DNA of 64,000 nucleotides from Sutcliffiella horikoshii (GTDB lineage Bacteria; Bacillota; Bacilli; Bacillales; Bacillaceae_I), in contig NZ_VTEV01000004.1 in the NCBI RefSeq assembly GCF_008180725.1, forward strand, positions 237,003-301,002, read 5' to 3'. Under the pieces are notes generated by a model. That model was not told the origin of the DNA, did no database searches, and saw only the letters and a program-made list of their open reading frames with translations. Made by a program: the position numbers and the translations under genes. Positions 35,290 to 44,844 of this stretch are shown here, piece by piece; within the stretch, counting starts at the first letter, position 1, and the number at the start of each line of letters is the position of its first letter.

Positions 35290-35323
35290 AGGGCTGTTCA
35301 AACTATCTGAACAGTCTTTTTTT
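35290..35323 (+). terminator. Intrinsic terminator after xerD
   Basis: CTGTTCA pairs with TGAACAG over a 7-nt loop, followed by T7. Confidence 0.88.
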
Positions 35324-35333
35324 ATCATTTTAA

Positions 35334-35362
35334 TTGCAACATTGAAAGCGCTTGTTTATACT
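35334..35362 (+). promoter_or_regulatory. Sigma-A promoter of drm-punA with cre-like site in the spacer
   Basis: TTGCAA (35334-35339), 17 nt, TATACT (35357-35362) form a good promoter. The spacer contains TGAAAGCGCTTGTT (35343-35356), which matches the CcpA cre core TGAAAGCG-CTTTCA at 11 of 14 positions. CcpA repression of nucleoside catabolism is known in B. subtilis. Confidence 0.65.
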
Positions 35363-35372
35363 GGAATAAGAG

Positions 35373-35413
35373 GTCAGACTTCTGACAAGTAGAAGTGTAG
35401 TCTTGTATGACTA
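35373..35413 (+). promoter_or_regulatory. Two palindromes downstream of the drm promoter
   Basis: GTCAGACTTCTGAC (35373-35386) begins about 10 nt after the -10, and TAGTCTTGTATGACTA (35398-35413) follows. Both have dyad symmetry and could be operators for the repressor of this operon; identity unknown. Confidence 0.4.
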
Positions 35414-35479
35414 TCCTAGATAAAAAAGGGGAAAATACAAGAGGTAAAATCAGATCGAAAGTTTGTAGGAGGTTAAAAA

Positions 35480-36664
35480 ATGAGTTCTTATACATATAAA
35501 AGAGTGTTTCTAGTAGTGATGGATTCTGTTGGAATCGGCGAAGCACCGGATGCTGAAAAGTTTGGTGATAAAGGCGCTGATACATTAGGGCATATTGCAG
35601 AACGCATGAACGGGCTGAACATGCCAAATATGGCCAAACTTGGTCTAAGTAATATTGAAGAAGTGGAAGGTGTCCCTAAGGCAGAAAAGCCTTTAGCTTA
35701 TTTTACGAAAATGGAAGAAGCATCAAGTGGAAAAGATACAATGACAGGTCACTGGGAGATTATGGGTTTGCGTATTGATACACCATTCCGTGTCTTCCCT
35801 GATGGATTCCCAGATGAGCTAATTGGAGAGCTAGAAGAACGTACTGGCCGTAAAATCATCGGGAATATTCCTGCTAGTGGAACGGAAATTCTTGATCAAC
35901 TTGGTCAGCAACACGTAGATTCAGGAGCATTGATTGTATATACTTCTGCTGATTCCGTTCTTCAAATTGCAGCGCATGAAGATGTTGTTCCTATTGAAGA
36001 GCTATATGACATTTGTAAAATTGCACGTGAATTAACGTTAGATGAAAAATACATGGTCGGTCGTATTATTGCACGCCCATTTATTGGAGAAGCAGGTAAC
36101 TGGAAACGTACATCCAACCGTCATGACTACGCATTAAAACCATTTGAACGTACTGTTATGAATGAATTGAAAGATAGTGGATTTGATGTTATTTCCATCG
36201 GTAAGATTTCTGACATTTATGATGGTGAAGGGGTAACGGAATCACTACGCACCATCTCTAACATGGATGGAATGGACAAATTGGTTGAAACGACAACCAT
36301 GGACTTTACTGGTATCAGTTTCTTGAACTTGGTTGATTTTGATGCAGTGTACGGTCACAGAAGAGATCCAGAAGGGTATGGGAAAGCTTTGGAAGAGTAT
36401 GATGCACGCCTTCCTGAAGTCTTTGCCAATTTAAAAGAGGATGATCTTTTGATTATTACCGCTGACCACGGCAATGACCCAACAGCGCCTGGAACAGATC
36501 ACACGAGAGAATATGTGCCATTATTAGCGTACTCCCCTAAACATAAAGAAGGTAAACAGTTAGACATCCGTAAAACTTTTGCTGATATCGGCGCTACAAT
36601 TGCGGACAACTTTAATACAAGAATGCCTAAGCACGGAAAAAGCTTTTTACAAGATTTAAACTAG
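35480..36664 (+). CDS. deoB: Phosphopentomutase
   Basis: The 394-residue enzyme (drm in B. subtilis) converts ribose 1-phosphate and deoxyribose 1-phosphate to the 5-phosphates. It belongs to the alkaline phosphatase superfamily: the first metal site is [15 protein letters not shown], then [13 protein letters not shown], and the late metal site [26 protein letters not shown] precedes ATG 35480. It heads the nucleoside catabolic run drm-punA-pdp behind a promoter with a cre-like element. Confidence 0.97.
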   Translation: MSSYTYKRVFLVVMDSVGIGEAPDAEKFGDKGADTLGHIAERMNGLNMPNMAKLGLSNIEEVEGVPKAEKPLAYFTKMEEASSGKDTMTGHWEIMGLRIDTPFRVFPDGFPDELIGELEERTGRKIIGNIPASGTEILDQLGQQHVDSGALIVYTSADSVLQIAAHEDVVPIEELYDICKIARELTLDEKYMVGRIIARPFIGEAGNWKRTSNRHDYALKPFERTVMNELKDSGFDVISIGKISDIYDGEGVTESLRTISNMDGMDKLVETTTMDFTGISFLNLVDFDAVYGHRRDPEGYGKALEEYDARLPEVFANLKEDDLLIITADHGNDPTAPGTDHTREYVPLLAYSPKHKEGKQLDIRKTFADIGATIADNFNTRMPKHGKSFLQDLN

Positions 36665-36677
36665 GAGGAACCTACAA

Positions 36678-37493
36678 ATGAATTTAGAAGCTATCAAAAA
36701 ATCAGCTGAATATATTAATGCCAAATTATCAAATAAACCAGAAATCGGCCTAATCCTTGGGTCTGGTCTAGGTGTGTTAGCAGAAGAGATTCAAAATCCT
36801 GTCGTGATTCCTTACGCAGAGATTCCTGAGTTCCCAGTATCCACTGTCGAAGGTCATGCTGGCCAGCTTGTAATTGGTGAACTGGAAGGAAAAACTGTTA
36901 TCGCGATGCAAGGTCGTTTTCATTTCTATGAAGGTTATGCAATGGAGAAAGTAACGTTCCCAGTTCGCGTGATGAAATATATTGGTGTGGAAAAATTAAT
37001 CGTAACGAATGCTGCCGGTGGAGTGAATGAAAGCTTCGAAGCGGGAGATTTAATGATTCTTACTGATCACATCAACAATATGGGGACTAACCCGCTTATT
37101 GGACCGAACAATAATGAGCTTGGCGCGCGCTTCCCGGACATGTCAGAACCATATTGCAAAAATCTTCGCAAATTGGCTAAAGACGTTGCTGCAGAAATCG
37201 GCTTAAAGGTTCAAGAGGGAGTATACGTAGGCAACACAGGTCCTTCTTATGAAACTCCTGCAGAAGTTAGAATGCTTCGCACACTAGGTGGAGACGCAGT
37301 TGGAATGTCCACTGTACCAGAAGTCATCGTTGCCCGTCATAGTGGAATGAAAGTACTTGGAATTTCTTGCATCTCCAACATGGCTGCAGGAATCCTTGAC
37401 CAGCCATTAACACACGACGAAGTAATGGAAACAACCGAAATGGTAAAAGCAAACTTCCTACAATTCGTAAAAACAATCGTTAAAGGTATGTAA
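36678..37493 (+). CDS. punA: Purine-nucleoside phosphorylase (trimeric type)
   Basis: The 271-residue enzyme phosphorolyses guanosine and inosine (pupG in B. subtilis). Visible are the phosphate-binding GLILGSGLGVLAEEI, HAGQLVIGELEGKTV, MQGRFHFYEGY, VTNAAGGVNESFEAGDLM, and the base-binding end SNMAAGILDQPLTHDEV. CTAGGAGG stands before ATG, 13 bp after the deoB stop, so the two are co-transcribed. It supplies ribose 1-phosphate to phosphopentomutase. Confidence 0.96.
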   Translation: MNLEAIKKSAEYINAKLSNKPEIGLILGSGLGVLAEEIQNPVVIPYAEIPEFPVSTVEGHAGQLVIGELEGKTVIAMQGRFHFYEGYAMEKVTFPVRVMKYIGVEKLIVTNAAGGVNESFEAGDLMILTDHINNMGTNPLIGPNNNELGARFPDMSEPYCKNLRKLAKDVAAEIGLKVQEGVYVGNTGPSYETPAEVRMLRTLGGDAVGMSTVPEVIVARHSGMKVLGISCISNMAAGILDQPLTHDEVMETTEMVKANFLQFVKTIVKGM

Positions 37494-37507
37494 AAAAAAA
37501 TACATTA

Positions 37508-37634
37508 GCTGTTGATTGTAGCAATGGGCTAAGACTCCGGTTGGAAGTAGCGGTAGACTTGAGACCCCGCAGCGCAGCGAGGAGGCTCAAGCACCGCCCC
37601 GCGGAAAGTGAAGCCTGGTGCGGAAATCAACAGC
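37508..37634 (+). repeat. Interspersed ~130-bp repeat, copy B
   Basis: This copy runs opposite to copy A and lies between punA and pdp, inside what is otherwise an operon. Its ends are GCTGTTGATT and AATCAACAGC. The interior has GAGACCCCGCAGCGCAGCGA and GGAGGCTCAAGC. In RNA it could form a long imperfect hairpin. Confidence 0.82.
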
Positions 37635-37679
37635 GGAGTTTTAAGGCATTTATTTTATAGAAAATAGAGGTGTTTCGGC

Positions 37680-38984
37680 ATGAGAATGGTAGACCTTATT
37701 CAAAAGAAACGTGACGGAAAAGAACTAACAACAGAGGAAATCCAATTCATCGTAACAGGATTCACAGACGGATCCATTCCTGACTATCAAATGAGCGCTT
37801 TCTCCATGGCTATCTTCTTCCAAGGAATGAGTGACCAAGAACGTGCAGACCTTACCATGGCAATGGTACACTCTGGTGACACTATCGACCTATCTGCTAT
37901 TGAAGGTATCAAAGTTGATAAGCACAGTACAGGCGGCGTTGGCGACACGACTACATTGGTACTTGCACCACTAGTTGCGGCTGTTGGTGTTCCTGTTGCC
38001 AAAATGAGTGGACGTGGCCTTGGTCATACTGGTGGGACAATTGATAAACTTGAATCTGTACCAGGCTTCCACGTGGAAATCGACAACCAAGAATTCATCG
38101 ACTACGTAAACAAAAATAAAGTGGCCGTTATCGGACAAAGTGGGAATTTAACACCTGCAGACAAGAAACTTTATGCATTGCGTGATGTAACAGCTACCGT
38201 TAACAGCATTCCTTTAATTGCAAGTTCTATCATGAGCAAAAAGATTGCCGCGGGTGCAGATGCAATTGTTTTGGACGTAAAAACAGGTGCCGGCGCATTT
38301 ATGAAAGATTTGGATGAAGCGAAAAAACTTGCAAAAGCAATGGTGGATATCGGAAACAATGTGGGACGCAGAACAATGGCTGTTATTTCTGATATGAGTC
38401 AGCCACTTGGTTTTGCGATTGGTAATGCTTTGGAAATCAAAGAAGCGATCGACACATTACGTGGTGAAGGTCCAAAGGATTTAGAAGAGCTATGCCTAGA
38501 GTTAGGTAGCTACATGGTTCTTTTAGCGGAAAAAGCATCTACCCTGGAAGAAGCTCGCGGTATGCTGGAAGAAGTTATTCGTTCTGGAGCTGCAATTGAA
38601 ACCTTAAAAACCTTCTTGGAAGCACAAGGTGGAGACGCGTCAGTTGTAGATAACCCGGAGAAATTACCGCAAGCAAAGCATGTTGTGGAGCTTGAAGCAA
38701 AAGAAGCTGGAGTAGTATCTGAGATTGTGGCTGATTCTGTTGGAACTGCAGCTATGTTACTTGGTGCTGGCCGCGCAACAAAAGACTCTGAAATCGATCT
38801 TGCAGTAGGAATTGTTCTACGCAAAAAGATTGGTGACAAAGTGGAAGCCGGCGAATCTCTTGCAACGATCCACAGTAACCAAGAAGATTTAACGAAAGTA
38901 AAAGAAGCGTTGTATGAAAGCATTAAAGTGGTAATTGGCGACGTAAAGGTTCCACCACTTGTTTATGATACGATTTCTGAATAA
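37680..38984 (+). CDS. pdp: Pyrimidine-nucleoside phosphorylase
   Basis: The 434-residue enzyme phosphorolyses uridine and thymidine. The glycosyltransferase family motifs are visible: [19 protein letters not shown] (phosphate binding), [39 protein letters not shown], and the biotinyl-like C-terminal domain with [24 protein letters not shown] precedes ATG 37680; ATG 37686 is an alternative. In B. subtilis pdp sits in the dra-nupC-pdp operon, whereas here it follows punA, separated by a 130-bp repeat. Confidence 0.96.
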   Translation: MRMVDLIQKKRDGKELTTEEIQFIVTGFTDGSIPDYQMSAFSMAIFFQGMSDQERADLTMAMVHSGDTIDLSAIEGIKVDKHSTGGVGDTTTLVLAPLVAAVGVPVAKMSGRGLGHTGGTIDKLESVPGFHVEIDNQEFIDYVNKNKVAVIGQSGNLTPADKKLYALRDVTATVNSIPLIASSIMSKKIAAGADAIVLDVKTGAGAFMKDLDEAKKLAKAMVDIGNNVGRRTMAVISDMSQPLGFAIGNALEIKEAIDTLRGEGPKDLEELCLELGSYMVLLAEKASTLEEARGMLEEVIRSGAAIETLKTFLEAQGGDASVVDNPEKLPQAKHVVELEAKEAGVVSEIVADSVGTAAMLLGAGRATKDSEIDLAVGIVLRKKIGDKVEAGESLATIHSNQEDLTKVKEALYESIKVVIGDVKVPPLVYDTISE

Positions 38985-39002
38985 TAGTGAATACTGTTGA
39001 GA

Positions 39003-39037
39003 GCAGCCCTGCCGTTTTGGTGGGGCTGTTTTTTATT
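39003..39037 (+). terminator. Intrinsic terminator after pdp
   Basis: CAGCCCTGCC pairs with GGTGGGGCTG over a short loop, followed by T6. Confidence 0.88.
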
Positions 39038-39049
39038 GTTTAGGTCGTT

Positions 39050-39153
39050 ATGATGACCTCGGTGACGAGAAAAAAGGAGGAGAGAAGTCTTCATCCCCGT
39101 TATGAAGTCCTGAGTGACGAGGAAAAAAGATGAGAGAAGTCCTCATTCGTCAG
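39050..39153. repeat. Two 52-bp repeat units upstream of dacF
   Basis: Units begin at 39050 (ATGATGACCT) and 39102 (ATGAAGTCCT), 52 bp apart, with shared GTGACGAG, AAAAAAG, GAGAGAAGTC and TTCAT/CTCAT blocks. They are diverged members of the family seen at 58514-59237. The rest of this 350-bp intergenic region shows only the pdp terminator and a candidate forespore promoter. Confidence 0.75.
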
Positions 39154-39275
39154 AGGATAAAGAGCAAAGGCAAGGTCCTGCCAATATTTCAAAGTATCTT
39201 GGCCCTGTAGCAGTTACCAGATGTTAAGCGCTTTTTTATTTTCTTAAAATTATTTCCCTCCATTACCAATACTTA

Positions 39276-39304
39276 GTATAAAACTTAACTTTTTGGAAAA
39301 AATG
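39276..39304 (+). promoter_or_regulatory. Candidate sigma-F/G-type promoter of dacF
   Basis: GTATA (39276-39280), 14 nt, GGAAAAAATG (39295-39304) resembles the sigma-F pattern GYATA-N15-GGnRAnAnTR with a one-base-short spacer. dacF is a known forespore gene. This is a tentative call. Confidence 0.4.
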
Positions 39305-39334
39305 TGAAGTAGGAATATGAATGGAGGTCTAAGG

Positions 39335-40498
39335 ATGAAAAAGTTAACCATCGCAATAATTGCAATTGCTTTTGCTTTTTCCGCATTTAGTCCTGTTGCA
39401 GGGGCGGAAGAAAAAAGTGTTCAACTTACTGAAAATGCTAGATCTGCTATATTGATTGAACGCGACACGGGTCAAGTGCTGTATGAAAAAAACGGACACG
39501 AAAAATTGCCTCCGGCGAGTATGACAAAAATCATGACAATGCTCTTAATAATGGAAGCTATTGATAAAGGTGAACTTACGTGGGATGAAAAAATCAGGAC
39601 AAGTGAATATGCAGCCTCTATGGGAGGATCGCAAATCTTCCTTGAACCTGGTGAAGAAATGACGACAGATGAAATGCTTCGCGGTATTGCAATTGCATCC
39701 GGTAATGATGCTTCTGTCGCTATGGCAGAGCGTATCGCGGGATCTGAAGCTGCATTTGTAGACAGAATGAATGCTAAAACAAAAGATCTTGGATTAGAAA
39801 ACACACTATTCCAAAACCCAACAGGCTTACCGGCAAAAGATCATTACAGCACGGCAAATGACATGGCGGTAATGGCAAAAGAACTATTGAAATATGAAGG
39901 CATCACCAAATATACAGGTCAATATGAAGACTATCTCCGACAAGATTCCGAAAAGAAATTCTGGTTGGTGAATACAAATAAACTAGTCAGATTCTATCCT
40001 GGAGTAGATGGAGTGAAAACAGGATTTACTCAAGAAGCAAAATACTGTTTAACCGCTACTGCCAAGAAAGACAACATGCGAGTAATTGCAGTTGTATTTG
40101 GTGCACCGACACCAAAAGACAGGAATGCTCAGATCACGAACATGCTGGATTTTGCATTCAGTCAGTACAAAACACACCCGATGTATGAACGAAACGTAAC
40201 CGTAGGTAGGGTGGAAATCAGTAAAGGTTCTGAAAAAGAAGTAGATGCTGTGACAAGCGAACCGATCTCTGTACTCACGAAAAAAGGTGAGAATACCGAT
40301 GACGTGGAGAAAGAAATCACGGTAGATGAAAATGTGAAGGCGCCAGTTAAAAAAGGAGACAAAGTAGGTAAGATTGTCCTTAAAAAAGGTGGAAAGGTTC
40401 TTTCTGAAAGTGACCTTGTAGCTGCAAAAGACAGTAACGAAGCAAGCTGGTGGCAACTCTTCAAACGTTCTATGGGGCACTTTTCCAAGTTAGGATAA
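39335..40498 (+). CDS. dacF: D-alanyl-D-alanine carboxypeptidase DacF (low-molecular-mass PBP)
   Basis: The 387-residue secreted DD-carboxypeptidase has a signal peptide (residues 1-24, ending VAGA). The penicillin-binding motifs are SMTK (Ser62 nucleophile, Lys65), SGND (SxN) and KTG in VDGVKTGFTQE. The C-terminal PBP5_C-like domain and an amphipathic end (SWWQLFKRSMGHFSKLG) suggest membrane attachment. It trims pentapeptides in forespore cortex synthesis. ATG 39335 with GGAGG is preferred to the upstream in-frame start at 39317. Directly upstream of spoIIA, as in B. subtilis. Confidence 0.93.
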   Translation: MKKLTIAIIAIAFAFSAFSPVAGAEEKSVQLTENARSAILIERDTGQVLYEKNGHEKLPPASMTKIMTMLLIMEAIDKGELTWDEKIRTSEYAASMGGSQIFLEPGEEMTTDEMLRGIAIASGNDASVAMAERIAGSEAAFVDRMNAKTKDLGLENTLFQNPTGLPAKDHYSTANDMAVMAKELLKYEGITKYTGQYEDYLRQDSEKKFWLVNTNKLVRFYPGVDGVKTGFTQEAKYCLTATAKKDNMRVIAVVFGAPTPKDRNAQITNMLDFAFSQYKTHPMYERNVTVGRVEISKGSEKEVDAVTSEPISVLTKKGENTDDVEKEITVDENVKAPVKKGDKVGKIVLKKGGKVLSESDLVAAKDSNEASWWQLFKRSMGHFSKLG

Positions 40499-40629
40499 TT
40501 TTGAATTCCCACAAATATAGAACATGTTTTTTTAGCGAATAAACACTAGTTTTGTCTGTAGGCAGGAAAACGGAAATAGAATAGAGAAATTGACTCACTG
40601 AACAAAGTTTCCACAAGGGGGAAAGTGCA

Positions 40630-40980
40630 GTGAGTCTTACCGTTGATTTGGAAGTCAAACAAAATGTTCTTTGTGTACGTTTAGCAGGTGAATTGGATCA
40701 CCATACAGCTGAAAATTTACGTAACCAAGCTACAGCTATAATTGAAAAACATCAGATCACTCATATTATTTTAAATTTGGAACAGTTGTCCTTCATGGAT
40801 AGCTCAGGACTCGGTGTCATATTGGGTCGCTATAAACAAATTAAAAATAATGGGGGAGAAATGGTGGTTTGTTCTATTTCACCTGCTGTTAAGCGTTTGT
40901 TTGAAATGTCCGGGCTATTTAAAATTATCCGTTTAGAAGAAAGTGAAGAAAACGCCCTGCAAAAATTGGGGGTGGCATAA
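40630..40980 (+). CDS. spoIIAA: Anti-sigma-F factor antagonist
   Basis: The 116-residue STAS-domain protein is the anti-anti-sigma factor of the forespore switch. The phosphorylation site is Ser58 in [15 protein letters not shown], the same number as in B. subtilis. When dephosphorylated by SpoIIE it binds SpoIIAB and frees sigma-F. The start is GTG 40630 after AAGGGGGAAAG. Its stop overlaps the ATG of spoIIAB. Confidence 0.97.
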   Translation: MSLTVDLEVKQNVLCVRLAGELDHHTAENLRNQATAIIEKHQITHIILNLEQLSFMDSSGLGVILGRYKQIKNNGGEMVVCSISPAVKRLFEMSGLFKIIRLEESEENALQKLGVA

Positions 40981-41420
40981 TGAAAAATCACATGAACCTT
41001 CAATTTTCTGCCCTAAGCCAAAATGAATCGTTCGCAAGGGTAACAGTAGCGGCTTTCATCATGCAATTGGACCCGACCATGGATGAGTTGACTGAGATCA
41101 AAACAGTCGTTTCAGAAGCAGTGACAAATGCTATTATTCATGGTTATGACAATGACCCTAATGCCACTGTTTACATTTCTGTCGAACTAGAAGACGGAGC
41201 TGTCCATATCACCATCAAGGATGAAGGTATGGGAATTGATGATGTAGAGGAAGCTAGACAGCCGTTATATACTACTAAGCCTGAGCTCGAGCGTTCTGGT
41301 ATGGGGTTTACCATCATGGAAAACTTTATGGATTATGTAGAAATTCATTCATCTAGAGAAACAGGCACCTCAATCCGTATGACCAAGTATTTAGCTAAGA
41401 GCAAAGCGCTTTGTAATTAA
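40980..41420 (+). CDS. spoIIAB: Anti-sigma-F factor / serine kinase
   Basis: The 146-residue GHKL-fold kinase binds and inhibits sigma-F and phosphorylates SpoIIAA. The ATP-site boxes are visible: [15 protein letters not shown] (N box), [13 protein letters not shown] (G1), and [15 protein letters not shown] (G2). ATG 40980 overlaps the spoIIAA TAA, implying translational coupling. sigF follows after 12 bp. Confidence 0.97.
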   Translation: MKNHMNLQFSALSQNESFARVTVAAFIMQLDPTMDELTEIKTVVSEAVTNAIIHGYDNDPNATVYISVELEDGAVHITIKDEGMGIDDVEEARQPLYTTKPELERSGMGFTIMENFMDYVEIHSSRETGTSIRMTKYLAKSKALCN

Positions 41421-41432
41421 GGAGCTAAGCCT

Positions 41433-42188
41433 ATGGATGTTGAGGTCAAGAACCAAACACAAACATACCTAAAAGATCATGAAGTGAAAGAACTGATAAA
41501 AAGAAGTCAATCTGGCGAACAAGAAGCGCGAGATACGATAGTGCAAAAGAATATGAGGCTTGTCTGGTCGGTGGTTCAACGCTTTATGAACAGAGGCTAT
41601 GAGCCGGACGACCTGTTTCAGATAGGCTGCATCGGCCTTTTAAAATCAGTCGATAAGTTTGACCTTTCCTATGACGTAAAATTTTCCACCTACGCCGTTC
41701 CCATGATCATTGGAGAAATTCAGCGATTCATCAGGGATGACGGAAGTGTGAAGGTTAGCCGCTCGTTGAAGGAAGTAGCAAACAAGATCAGAAAAGCGAA
41801 AGATGAGTTATCCAAAAGATATGGTAGAGTGCCGACCATCAATGAAATAGCGGAATTCTTGGAGATCACAGCGGAAGAAGTGGTGCTAGCACAAGAAGCT
41901 GCACGCGCACCTTCCTCTATCCATGAAACCGTCTATGAAAATGATGGGGACCCTATAACGCTATTGGATCAAATCGCTGATCATTCTGAGCATCGCTGGT
42001 TTGATAAGATTGCCTTAAAAGAGGCTATTGAAGAGCTGGATGAACGAGAAAAGCTAATTGTGTATCTGCGTTACTATAAAGACCAGACTCAAACCGAAGT
42101 TGCCCAGCGTCTTGGTATATCCCAGGTGCAGGTAAGCCGATTGGAAAAGAAAATATTGCAACAAATGAAAGACCGTATGGATGAATGA
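41433..42188 (+). CDS. sigF: RNA polymerase sigma-F factor
   Basis: The 251-residue sigma factor directs early forespore transcription. Region 2 is seen as DLFQIGCIGLLKSVDKFDLS, with the -10 recognition helix around VKFSTYAVPMIIGEIQRFI. Region 4 carries the HTH TQTEVAQRLGISQVQVSRLE. AAGGAG precedes ATG 41433. It is held inactive by SpoIIAB encoded just upstream. An intrinsic terminator overlaps its stop codon. Confidence 0.97.
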   Translation: MDVEVKNQTQTYLKDHEVKELIKRSQSGEQEARDTIVQKNMRLVWSVVQRFMNRGYEPDDLFQIGCIGLLKSVDKFDLSYDVKFSTYAVPMIIGEIQRFIRDDGSVKVSRSLKEVANKIRKAKDELSKRYGRVPTINEIAEFLEITAEEVVLAQEAARAPSSIHETVYENDGDPITLLDQIADHSEHRWFDKIALKEAIEELDEREKLIVYLRYYKDQTQTEVAQRLGISQVQVSRLEKKILQQMKDRMDE

Positions 42189-42207
42189 TGTCCGTACGGT
42201 TTTTTCT
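42172..42207 (+). terminator. Intrinsic terminator overlapping the sigF end
   Basis: ACCGTATGG pairs with CCGTACGGT (one G-U) over a 10-nt loop and is followed by T6. It separates spoIIA from spoVA. Confidence 0.8.
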
Positions 42208-42249
42208 TGTGGAGCAAACGTGGTAATTCTTGGTGTTCTTTTTTCCTTT

Positions 42250-42279
42250 GCATGGTAATTCTCCCGCTAATCCATACTA
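42250..42279 (+). promoter_or_regulatory. Sigma-G-type promoter of the spoVA operon
   Basis: GCATG (42250-42254), 18 nt, CATACTA (42273-42279) fits the sigma-G consensus. spoVA is a known late-forespore operon. Confidence 0.72.
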
Positions 42280-42315
42280 CATATACAATATCTTTTGGCA
42301 GGATGTGTTTGGAAG

Positions 42316-42936
42316 ATGGATAAATCGCTATATGTTCGCCTTCGTCATCGTATTCAAGCTCGTCCCAATCAAATGATAAAAATAGAAGATATAGCCCAGT
42401 TAGTTGCAGATAAAGAAATTTTGGACAAGGTACGGAATATTTCTATACATCAAATAAACATGAGTGATAAGTCCATCGTCGTGTTAGATGTAATGCGGTT
42501 GATTAAAGAGATTAGAAAAGTGGATGGAGAAGTGGATATTCAGACTTTTGGACCTGCTCAGACCATTGTGGAGATTGTATATAAGAAAAAACGATTCCGT
42601 CCAATGTTTTTTGTCGGTGTTTGGCTCTTGCTTTTTCTAGGTGCAGCACTCGCCATCATGAATTTTCATGAAGATGTTAGCATGCGAATTGTTCATCAGA
42701 AGATTTTCAAAACCATCACTGGCCTTGAGGATGACAAACCGCTTCTACTTCAGATTCCCTATTCCATTGGTTTGGGTTTGGGAATGATCTTGTTTTTTAA
42801 TCATGTTTTCCGTAAACGGATTAATGAAGAGCCAAGCCCCCTCGAAGTGGAAATGTTCAACTATCAACAGGACCTTGATCAATATGTAATTATGCATGAA
42901 AACAAGGAGAGCTCGAAGAAAATTGATGACGATTAA
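42316..42936 (+). CDS. spoVAA: Stage V sporulation protein AA
   Basis: The 206-residue first protein of the SpoVA complex moves dipicolinic acid across the spore inner membrane. It has a soluble N-terminus (MDKSLYVRLRHRIQARPN, with SNARE-like IDIQTFGPAQTIVEI) and two membrane helices about residues 95-112 and 145-165. ATG 42316 is chosen; an in-frame TTG at 42295 is possible. A sigma-G-type promoter lies 36 bp upstream. Confidence 0.93.
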   Translation: MDKSLYVRLRHRIQARPNQMIKIEDIAQLVADKEILDKVRNISIHQINMSDKSIVVLDVMRLIKEIRKVDGEVDIQTFGPAQTIVEIVYKKKRFRPMFFVGVWLLLFLGAALAIMNFHEDVSMRIVHQKIFKTITGLEDDKPLLLQIPYSIGLGLGMILFFNHVFRKRINEEPSPLEVEMFNYQQDLDQYVIMHENKESSKKIDDD

Positions 42937-43348
42937 TATCGTATTTGTTGTATTTCTCGGTTTGGCTGGGGGGCTTGCTGTTGGATCTGGCTTTGTTGCG
43001 TTTCTTGCGGTGCTGGGGATTATTCCAAGGTTGACCCAATTGACCAAAACAACAAAGTTTGTGTATGGCTATGAATGGGGAGTAATTGGGGGCGCGTTGT
43101 TTGGAAGTTGGATCAGTTTAAACAGTGTGACTTTTCATCTTCCTTCCATTCTTGCGATACCAATTGGGTTGTTTTGTGGGGTGTTTGTAGGTTTACTGGC
43201 TGCAGCTTTGACGGAAGTATTGAATGTGTTGCCGATTCTGGCAAAAAGAATCGGGGTGGATGGTCAGATGGCAATTCTTTTAATGGCCATTGTATTCGGA
43301 AAAATAATTGGATCATTATATCACTGGCTAGTGTTTGTCAATTTGTAG
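42926..43348 (+). CDS. spoVAB: Stage V sporulation protein AB
   Basis: The 140-residue membrane protein has four to five helices. It has FLGLAGGLAVGSGFVAFLA near the start and VLPILAKRIGVDGQM in the C-terminal half, as in SpoVAB. It is required for DPA handling with the other SpoVA subunits. ATG 42926 overlaps the end of spoVAA by 11 bp; the AAGGAG at 42904 is somewhat distant. Confidence 0.92.
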   Translation: MTINIVFVVFLGLAGGLAVGSGFVAFLAVLGIIPRLTQLTKTTKFVYGYEWGVIGGALFGSWISLNSVTFHLPSILAIPIGLFCGVFVGLLAAALTEVLNVLPILAKRIGVDGQMAILLMAIVFGKIIGSLYHWLVFVNL

Positions 43349-43362
43349 GAGGCAGGACAATC

Positions 43363-43821
43363 ATGAGTGAAAAGCTTAAGGATAATTATAAAAATAACAT
43401 AAAAAAATATCAGCCTAAAACACCTTACGTTATTAATTGTGTGAAGGCTTTTCTTGTAGGAGGGCTAATTTGTTTAATTGGCCAAGGTATTCAGAATTTT
43501 TACATGAAGGTGTTTGACTTCTCTGAAAAAAATGTAGGAAACCCAACTGTTGCTACTCTTATTCTAATATCTGCCTTGCTAACAGGTCTTGGCATTTACG
43601 ATAAACTTGGGCAATTTGCTGGAGCTGGTTCTGCAGTACCTGTAACTGGCTTTGCAAATTCCATGACAAGCGCAGCAATGGAACATAGAAGTGAAGGCAT
43701 AGTCCTTGGAGTGGCGACAAATATGTTTAAGCTTGCAGGCAGTGTGATTGTTTTTGGAGTGGTGGCTGCTTATGTGGTAGGCATGATCAGATATCTATTA
43801 AATATGAGCTTTACTGGTTAG
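43363..43821 (+). CDS. spoVAC: Stage V sporulation protein AC
   Basis: The 152-residue membrane protein is a mechanosensitive-channel-like subunit of the SpoVA complex that releases DPA at germination. Visible are FLVGGLICLIGQGIQNFY, LLTGLGIYDKLGQFAGAGSA and VPVTGFANSMTSAAME. AGGAGG precedes ATG 43363. The sequence is clearly paralogous to SpoVAEB encoded two genes later, which shares the GIYDKL and FAGAGA patterns. Confidence 0.96.
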   Translation: MSEKLKDNYKNNIKKYQPKTPYVINCVKAFLVGGLICLIGQGIQNFYMKVFDFSEKNVGNPTVATLILISALLTGLGIYDKLGQFAGAGSAVPVTGFANSMTSAAMEHRSEGIVLGVATNMFKLAGSVIVFGVVAAYVVGMIRYLLNMSFTG

Positions 43822-43833
43822 GGGGTAAAAGTA

Positions 43834-44844
43834 GTGCGACTCACTGGAAAACAAAGTTGGGTATTCGAACAACCAATCTATATCAACTCAACTGGGACCG
43901 TCGTTGGACCTAAAGAAGCGGAAGGACCGCTTGGTTCCTTGTTTGATAAAACATATGATGAGCTCCACTGCGGGGAGGAAAATTGGGAGCTTGCAGAAAG
44001 AAGATTGATGGAACATTCCGTTCAAACATGTCTTAATAAAGTGAATTTGGAATATAAGGACATTGACTTTTTCCTTGCCGGAGATTTACTCAATCAAAAT
44101 GTAACGGCTAATTATGTGGCCAGGCATCATCAAATTCCATTTTTATGTATGTTTGGTGCATGTTCTACTTCGATGGAAACATTGGCAGTCGGTGCAGCGC
44201 TTGTGGACGGTGGCTTTGCAAACAGGGTACTTGCCTCGACTAGCAGCCATAATGCCACTGCAGAAAGGCAGTTCCGCTATCCGACTGAATATGGCGGGCA
44301 AAAACCGGATTCTGCAACCTTTACTGTAACAGGATCCGGAACTGCGCTAGTCAGCAAAGAGCCAAGCCCAATACGCATTACCTCAGCGACCATTGGAAGG
44401 GTCATGGATCTTGGCATCACAGACCCATTTGATATGGGTTCTGCCATGGCACCTGCTGCAGCTGATACTATTCAAGCACATTTTGAAGATCTAAATGTCA
44501 ATCCTGATACTTATGACTTGATTGTGACAGGGGACTTATCTGGTGTAGGAAGTCCTATTCTCAAAGAACTTCTAAAAGAAGAAGGCTATGATATAACGGT
44601 GAAGCATAGTGATTGCGGGTTGATGATTTTCAGGCCAGATCAGGAGGTTTTTGCCGGGGGAAGCGGTTGTGGATGTTGTGCAGTTGTAACCTATGCCCAT
44701 CTGATTAATGAGCTTATGACTGGAATGATGAAGAAAGTTCTTGTAGTTGCAACTGGAGCATTGCTAAGCCCTACGATGATACAACAAAAGGAATCGATTC
44801 CAACGATCGCACATGGAGTGGTATTAGAGAGGGTGGATCCATAA
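43834..44844 (+). CDS. spoVAD: Stage V sporulation protein AD
   Basis: The 336-residue protein has a thiolase/ketosynthase-like fold and is the DPA-binding subunit on the outer face of the spore inner membrane. Family segments seen are [39 protein letters not shown], and [15 protein letters not shown]. The start is GTG 43834 behind GGGGG. Its stop overlaps the spoVAEB ATG. Confidence 0.97.
   Translation: MRLTGKQSWVFEQPIYINSTGTVVGPKEAEGPLGSLFDKTYDELHCGEENWELAERRLMEHSVQTCLNKVNLEYKDIDFFLAGDLLNQNVTANYVARHHQIPFLCMFGACSTSMETLAVGAALVDGGFANRVLASTSSHNATAERQFRYPTEYGGQKPDSATFTVTGSGTALVSKEPSPIRITSATIGRVMDLGITDPFDMGSAMAPAAADTIQAHFEDLNVNPDTYDLIVTGDLSGVGSPILKELLKEEGYDITVKHSDCGLMIFRPDQEVFAGGSGCGCCAVVTYAHLINELMTGMMKKVLVVATGALLSPTMIQQKESIPTIAHGVVLERVDP

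Noticed and set aside
40557-40585. Sigma-H promoter for spoIIAA
   Set aside because: A GAAT -10-like word is present, but no AGGA-type -35 lies at the right distance, so the call is not supported.
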